A stretch of DNA of 64,000 nucleotides. Origin: SYOC01 sp964441775. GTDB lineage: Bacteria; Desulfobacterota; Binatia; Bin18. The notes beneath the pieces were generated by a model. That model saw only the letters and a list, made by a program, of their open reading frames with translations, was not told the origin of the DNA and did no database searches. Shown in pieces: positions 59,661-64,000 of the stretch. Made by a program: the position numbers and the translations under genes. The stretch lies in assembly GCA_964441775.1 (NCBI GenBank), contig CAYTVL010000030.1, positions 11,068 to 75,067 on the forward strand. The letters run 5' to 3'. Numbering within the stretch: position 1 is the first letter of the stretch; each line of letters begins with the position of its first letter.

Positions 59661-62030
59661 TCACTTGAGCCCCGCCTTCCGTAACGCCGCAATATGCCGC
59701 TCCAACAGCGCCGAGTCTTTGATGGGGGCTCTCTGTTTGTGAACCTCTAATGAGAAGTTGGGATTGATGCGCAGGACTTCCGCCGCCTCGGCCTGGGCCT
59801 CGGCGTTTTTGCCCAGTTCGCTGTAGACTGCAGCAAGGGTCAGATGAGCGCCCAGAATATTGGGGTAGCGGCTAAGATATTGCTTCAGAGGGGCAATGGC
59901 CTCCTCCGGCTTCCCGGCTAAGTCATACGCAATGCCTACGCCGAGTAAGTGCTGGTCTGCAGGATCAGTAGTCTTGTGGGGCAGCACCTGCGCCTGCTCT
60001 GCCGCCCGTAGAGCTTCGTCGGCTCTGCCTACCCGGCTCAGCGTCTCCGCCAGAGCCGCAGAGCCAACAGCCTCGTTGGGGTCGAGGGCGACAGACCGCT
60101 CCATCTCCGCCAAGGCCTGCTCATACTGCTTTTGCCACAGATAGACATACCCCAAGCCCAGGGGAACCGCAGGGAGGGAGTCATTTAAGGAGAGACCCCA
60201 TTGCGCCGCTGCCAACGCCTGTGTCAATGCCTGGGCATCTGTGCTGAGTTGAAAGGCCCACTGCCACACGTAACTGTACGCCAGGGTGAGATGGGCAAAC
60301 GCGTGAGTGGGCAGACGGTTGATAGTTTCCTTCAGCATGGTGATTGCTTCGGGATACTGTCCGGTCGAGAAGGAGGCCCACCCTAAGCTCCAGGCGTAGA
60401 AGGGCGGATAGCGGGGGTTGAGCAACATGGCCTGCTTCACCATCCGCAGAGCTTCTGCTGGTCTACCCGCTACATTCAGATTCTCTGCCTGGAAAAAATA
60501 GCTATCCGCATTGTTGGGATCGAGAGCGATGGCTCGTTCGCCTTCGGCAATGGCTGGATCATACCGCTGTTGCACCTGATAAATCATGCTCAAGAGCGAA
60601 TGGGCTACCGGCAGGGAATCATCTAGGGCCAGGGCCTTTTGTACTAACGTGAGCGCACGCTCCAGGTTCTGCGGGTCTCGGTTCCAGCCCCAAACCCCTT
60701 CCATCCAGTAGGTAGACCCTAGCAATGTACATGCCTCGGCATACTGCGGGTCCAGGGCTAAGGCTTTCTCGAACAGCGGTCGCGCCTGAGCATTGTCCTC
60801 TTTCGTAACGCGCAAAAAGTACTCCATCCCGCGCAAGAAGGCATCATAGGCTTCCAGATTGTCCGTGTGTTTCCGTGTGCGGTCCCATTCCCCGTGCACG
60901 GTGAGCTGTAACTTCAGCGTGGTCACGATCTTTTGCACGATCTCATCTTGCAAGGCGAAAATATCCTTGAACGGACGATCGAAACGCTCGGACCACAGAT
61001 GCTCTCCGGTCGTGGCGTCGATCAATTGCGCAGTGATGCGGACTTGATTGTCAGACTTGCGCACGCTGCCTTCTAGGACGTAGCGCACGCCCATCTCCCG
61101 GCTCACGTCTTGCACTTTCACCGCTTTGCCTTTGTAGGTGAACGCCGAGTTGCGAGCGAGGACAAAGAGACTGGAGATTCTGGAGAGACTCGAAGTGATG
61201 TCTTCAGTAATCCCGTCACTGAAATACTCTTGTTCAGGGTCATTGCTCATGTTGACAAAGGGCATGATGGCGATGGAGGGTTTATCCGGTAGGGGCAAGG
61301 CTGCTGGCGCGGCGGTAGTCCTGAGGGGTGAGTCCTGAAGGCTGAGTGGACGAAAATACTGAACGACGCCCACTGTGGCGGCAACGAGCAACACCCCCGC
61401 TAATGCCAGACGGTGGGCGAGGCGTACACGGCGTGAGAGCTTGAGGCGTTGGACCTGCAAGCGTTGACGGAGCCCGCTGGGGGCTTCGGACAGCAGAAGA
61501 TAGACAGATTGCCGCTGGGCAATGTTCCTGAGCTGAGGACGGCCTAACGAAAGGACCGCGCCCAGAGCCAGTTTAGGCTCAACCTCTTCGTAGACTTTCT
61601 GCGAGATGCAAATCGTATCCGGCTCGGCTAAGCCTTGCAGTCGTGAGGCCACGTTGACCCCGTCGCCAAACACATCGCCATTCTGTTGGACAATGTCGCC
61701 GAGATGAATGCCAATACGGACATGAATCTGCTCGGGTGGCTCTTTCCCGGCGTTGTGTGCTTTGAACTGTGCTTGAATCTGTTGGGCGCACTGCACAGCG
61801 TTCACCACGGAATGGAAGTCAACAAGAAACGCATCGCCGATAGTCTTAATCACCGCGCCATTGTGGGCGGTCGCCGCTTGCCGAATGATCTGGTTATGCA
61901 CGGTCAACAAGCGCAAGGTGCGGGTTTCATCGGCGCCCATCTGGCGGCTGAAACCGACGATGTCGGTGAACATAATCGCCGCCAGCTTGCGAGTTTCCGC
62001 TGGCCCTGGCTGGTTCGTTTCCACGCTCAT
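59661..62030 (-). CDS. Class III adenylate cyclase with TolB-like domain and TPR repeats (copy 2)
   Basis: A 789-residue paralog of the cyclase at 44373-46736. The same elements are seen: IMFTDIVGFSRQMGADE, IKTIGDAFLVDF, FGDGVNVASRL, one membrane segment at about 206-225 (LALAGVLLVAATVGVVQYF), PFVNMSNDPEQEYFSDGITE and about ten TPR units, with near-identical C-terminus LERHIAALRKAGLK. The membrane stretch and parts of the TPR region differ most. Its start is again 7 bp after a CATAAT -10 box, suggesting a leaderless mRNA. It stands between plus-strand catabolic genes and the ferredoxin-P450 pair. Confidence 0.9.
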   Translation of the reverse strand: MSVETNQPGPAETRKLAAIMFTDIVGFSRQMGADETRTLRLLTVHNQIIRQAATAHNGAVIKTIGDAFLVDFHSVVNAVQCAQQIQAQFKAHNAGKEPPEQIHVRIGIHLGDIVQQNGDVFGDGVNVASRLQGLAEPDTICISQKVYEEVEPKLALGAVLSLGRPQLRNIAQRQSVYLLLSEAPSGLRQRLQVQRLKLSRRVRLAHRLALAGVLLVAATVGVVQYFRPLSLQDSPLRTTAAPAALPLPDKPSIAIMPFVNMSNDPEQEYFSDGITEDITSSLSRISSLFVLARNSAFTYKGKAVKVQDVSREMGVRYVLEGSVRKSDNQVRITAQLIDATTGEHLWSERFDRPFKDIFALQDEIVQKIVTTLKLQLTVHGEWDRTRKHTDNLEAYDAFLRGMEYFLRVTKEDNAQARPLFEKALALDPQYAEACTLLGSTYWMEGVWGWNRDPQNLERALTLVQKALALDDSLPVAHSLLSMIYQVQQRYDPAIAEGERAIALDPNNADSYFFQAENLNVAGRPAEALRMVKQAMLLNPRYPPFYAWSLGWASFSTGQYPEAITMLKETINRLPTHAFAHLTLAYSYVWQWAFQLSTDAQALTQALAAAQWGLSLNDSLPAVPLGLGYVYLWQKQYEQALAEMERSVALDPNEAVGSAALAETLSRVGRADEALRAAEQAQVLPHKTTDPADQHLLGVGIAYDLAGKPEEAIAPLKQYLSRYPNILGAHLTLAAVYSELGKNAEAQAEAAEVLRINPNFSLEVHKQRAPIKDSALLERHIAALRKAGLK

Positions 62031-62037
62031 GGAGGCG

Positions 62038-62066
62038 ATTATGCGGCAGGCTTCGCTCTATTGCAA
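62038..62066 (-). promoter_or_regulatory. Promoter of cyclase copy 2, likely leaderless
   Basis: Reverse strand TTGCAA (62066-62061), 17-nt spacer, CATAAT (62043-62038), then CGCCTCC and the ATG at 62030. The -10 and following seven bases equal those before copy 1 while the spacer and -35 differ, as if only the start module were conserved. Confidence 0.6.
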
Positions 62067-62099
62067 ACGGACTACGTGAGTTGATTTGGTGGGGACCGT

Positions 62100-62294
62100 T
62101 TACTCCTCGACTAACGCAATCGCACCGCCGGGGCAGAGGTCAACCGCATCTTCCGCCTCCTCGCGCATCGCTTCGCTCGGATGTTCAACTTTGACAACCG
62201 GAAAACCGTCGGCGGCGATGGTGAAAAGTTCCGGATGCAGGTAAGCGCACTGGCCGGACCGACGACATTTTTTCTGATCGATCACTAACCGCAT
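62100..62294 (-). CDS. Ferredoxin, probably [3Fe-4S], partner of the P450
   Basis: A 64-residue ferredoxin with cysteines at 10, 16 and 54 (KKCRRSGQC and DLCPGGAI). Three ligands and a CX5C spacing are typical of the [3Fe-4S] ferredoxins that accompany bacterial P450s. The start MRLVIDQ is used, with GAGGG upstream; longer upstream frames run into the P450 gene. It lies 10 bp after the P450 gene and would pass electrons from a reductase encoded elsewhere. Confidence 0.92.
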   Translation of the reverse strand: MRLVIDQKKCRRSGQCAYLHPELFTIAADGFPVVKVEHPSEAMREEAEDAVDLCPGGAIALVEE

Positions 62295-62304
62295 AGGGAA
62301 GCCC

Positions 62305-63522
62305 TCAGGACTTGAGAATAAGCGGCAATTGTTGAAAACCAAACACCACGGGGCTCTGGCTCTGCCGTAAGGCCGGGGCCGCGCCATGCTCGATCACGGG
62401 GAATCTGTCGAGGAAAGCGTTGAGCGTGATCCTGGTCTCAGCCCGCGCCAACGGAGCCCCGAGACAATAGTGAATCCCCGCGCCGAAGGAGACATGGTTG
62501 CGCAGGTCACGATCGAGCCGGAATTCATCCGGGTTGGGAAATTCTTTGGGATCGCGATTGGCCGCGCCGAAGAAGACCGTCACCATTTCATTCGCGGGGA
62601 TGGTCACTCCCGAAACCTCAACGTCTCTGGCGGTCACTCGCAGTAATTGCTGCACCGGGCTGTGGTAACGCAGGGTCTCTTCGATGACCGGCTCGACAAG
62701 CGTACGATCCTCACGCAACTGTCGCCATAGCGCCGGGCGATCAGCGAGAATGTTGAGCAGGTTCCCGACGAGATTAGTGGTAGTCTCGTTTCCGGCGATC
62801 AGCAGCAAGATACAGAAGCCGAGAATCTCCCAGTCTTGCAGCGACTCTCCGTCGATTTCCGCTTCGACTAAGGCGGTGATGAGGTCTTCCGCGCCGTGCT
62901 CGCGTCGCGCCGCGGCGATCTTGCCAAAATACTCCACCATCTCCATGGTGTTCTTCATACGTTCTTCCAAGGAAATGGAGACGAGCGAAGAAATGAACGT
63001 GTCGGACCAGCGCTTGAAAGTCGCCTGATCTTCCCCGGGGATGCCCATGAGGCGGGCAATAATCTGCACCGGCAGCGGCGTCGTGTAGGATTGGACGATG
63101 TCAGTTTCCCTTGGGCCCAAGCCATCGAGTAGTTCATGAGCAATTGTCGTAATCCACGGCTCCAACAATTCTACACGTCTCAAAGTAAAGGCTTTGTTGA
63201 CCAAGCGGCGAAAGCGCGTGTGGCGGGGCGGATCGTCCATGATGAGCACAAGCTGAGGAAAGATGCCTTTCTCGACGAGCGGGTTGCGAGCGGAAGAGAA
63301 GGTCTCGTGATCGCGCAGGGCCCCAAAGACATCGTCATAGTTCATCAACGCCCACGTCGATAATGCCTCGTCGAGCCCTGGCGCCATGCCAGGGGGGAGG
63401 AACTCCATTTTCATGGGAGTTTGCCCACGCAATTCTTGGTACGTCGGGTAAGGGTCGGCAAAGAAAAGGGCAAGTTCTGCTCTGAGCTGCTCAATCGTCT
63501 GCGGGGCAGTGGGTGTGTCCAT
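62305..63522 (-). CDS. Cytochrome P450
   Basis: A 405-residue bacterial class I P450. It has LLIAGNETTTNLVGNLLN (I-helix, AGxET with Thr), ETLRYHSPVQQ (ExxR), FRLDRDLRNHVSF and FGAGIHYCLGAPLARAE with the heme-binding Cys at about 350. It would insert one oxygen in a hydrophobic substrate; specificity is not readable. GAGGAGCCCC precedes the ATG. It is followed by its ferredoxin and lies near genes for ketone and acyl-CoA metabolism. Confidence 0.94.
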   Translation of the reverse strand: MDTPTAPQTIEQLRAELALFFADPYPTYQELRGQTPMKMEFLPPGMAPGLDEALSTWALMNYDDVFGALRDHETFSSARNPLVEKGIFPQLVLIMDDPPRHTRFRRLVNKAFTLRRVELLEPWITTIAHELLDGLGPRETDIVQSYTTPLPVQIIARLMGIPGEDQATFKRWSDTFISSLVSISLEERMKNTMEMVEYFGKIAAARREHGAEDLITALVEAEIDGESLQDWEILGFCILLLIAGNETTTNLVGNLLNILADRPALWRQLREDRTLVEPVIEETLRYHSPVQQLLRVTARDVEVSGVTIPANEMVTVFFGAANRDPKEFPNPDEFRLDRDLRNHVSFGAGIHYCLGAPLARAETRITLNAFLDRFPVIEHGAAPALRQSQSPVVFGFQQLPLILKS

Positions 63523-63592
63523 ATGGGGCTCCTCAAGTTCTTTCCGTTAGTAACAACGAAGGGTGCGTAAGTGCATCTTCCCGCCAGTCTTG

Positions 63593-63985
63593 TTATTCTT
63601 TTTGTTCTTCTTCCACGAACTGCTCGTATTCCGCCGCCGTCATCAGCTCATCAAGTTCAGTTGGAGTACTCATCTCCACCCGAATCATCCACGCCTCACC
63701 GTAGGGATCAGCGTTGACCTTTTCCGGATTGTCCACCAGCGGACGATTCACGGCGCTCACGGTTCCACTCACCGGCGCAAAAATATCAGACACCGCTTTG
63801 ACGGACTCAACCACGCCAAACGGCTCATCCTTCTTCACTTGCGCGCCGACTTCCGGCAGCTCCACATAGACAACGTCTCCAAGTTGTTCCTGGGCGTAAT
63901 CGGTAATGCCGATGGCGGCGACTTTGCCCTCCACCGCCACCCATTCATGTTCGCGCGAATACCGCAGCTCTTTCGGTATCTCCAT
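63593..63985 (-). CDS. gcvH: Glycine cleavage system H protein
   Basis: Lipoyl carrier of the glycine cleavage system. The 130-residue product starts MEIPKELRYSREHEWVAVEG and carries the lipoylated Lys63 in VVESVKAVSDIFAPVSG, then NPEKVNADPYGEAWMIRVEM. It matches the family over its whole length. GGGGTGAGGT lies before the ATG. It is on the same strand as gcvPA-gcvPB but separated from them by about 10.6 kb holding catabolic genes, P450 and a cyclase. gcvT, if present, would lie upstream, beyond the window. Confidence 0.97.
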   Translation of the reverse strand: MEIPKELRYSREHEWVAVEGKVAAIGITDYAQEQLGDVVYVELPEVGAQVKKDEPFGVVESVKAVSDIFAPVSGTVSAVNRPLVDNPEKVNADPYGEAWMIRVEMSTPTELDELMTAAEYEQFVEEEQKE

Positions 63986-64000
63986 ACCTCACCCCTTACT

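Noticed and set aside
59183..59692. 169-codon minus-strand frame before cyclase copy 2
   Set aside because: Its centre is the palindromic repeat read as Arg/Ser-rich protein and the rest shows no family; overlaps ends of two real genes.
1..64000. CRISPR array, prophage or insertion sequence
   Set aside because: No array of regularly spaced repeats, no transposase, integrase or phage structural gene was found; repeats seen are short palindromes or tandem units.

Overview
The window looks like the chromosome of a Gram-negative-type bacterium, moderately GC-rich by eye. It carries peptidoglycan genes with an mDAP-type MurE, HscA/HscB/IscX, a split glycine decarboxylase, and several LLM-family oxidoreductases and class III CoA-transferases. 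That mix fits uncultured soil lineages near the old Deltaproteobacteria (Binatota or Tectomicrobia style), but nothing here fixes the phylum. No rRNA, tRNA, CRISPR array, integrase or transposase was seen.

Layout. 1-691: the 5' part of a radical SAM gene. 770-17469 (minus): the division and cell wall (dcw) cluster mraZ-rsmH-ftsL-ftsI-murE-mraY-murD-ftsW-murG-murC-murB-ddl-ftsQ-ftsA-ftsZ. It has a near-consensus promoter and three MraZ-box repeats in front of mraZ. murF is missing from its usual place, which holds only a 17-codon ORF. 17.7-21.8 kb (plus): class V aminotransferase, serA, purA. 21.7-24.4 kb: membrane flippase-like protein, histidine phosphatase, LLM oxidoreductase. 24.4-27.5 kb: an AT-richer cassette of nucleotidyltransferase, PqqD-like protein, a 56-residue Tat-like peptide and an HprK-like kinase; this is the best candidate for a poorly described peptide-modification system. 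27.5-37.2 kb: PKD-repeat membrane protein, family 5 uracil-DNA glycosylase, pepA, korAB, sppA and two unknowns. 37.2-41.6 kb (minus): iscS-iscA-hscB-hscA-iscX without iscU. 41.8-44.3 kb: a two-component pair without a DNA-binding output. 44.4-47.4 kb: a large TPR adenylate cyclase behind an HNH nuclease and a small partner protein. 47.5-53.0 kb: uvrA, gcvPB, gcvPA.

53.0-63.5 kb is a catabolic block: crotonase, fused double CoA-transferase, LLM monooxygenase, 6-oxocamphor-hydrolase-like crotonase, amidohydrolase, second TPR cyclase, ferredoxin and cytochrome P450. It lies between gcvPA and gcvH (63593-63985), which are normally adjacent. The set resembles a route for oxygenating and cleaving an alicyclic ketone or terpenoid, followed by CoA-dependent breakdown. 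The two cyclase paralogs share a promoter/start module in which the -10 box ends 7 nt before ATG, suggesting leaderless mRNAs. Three kinds of dispersed or short repeats have shaped this part: a palindrome inside uvrA, a heptad repeat inside the CoA-transferase fusion, and a large palindrome at 59482-59570.
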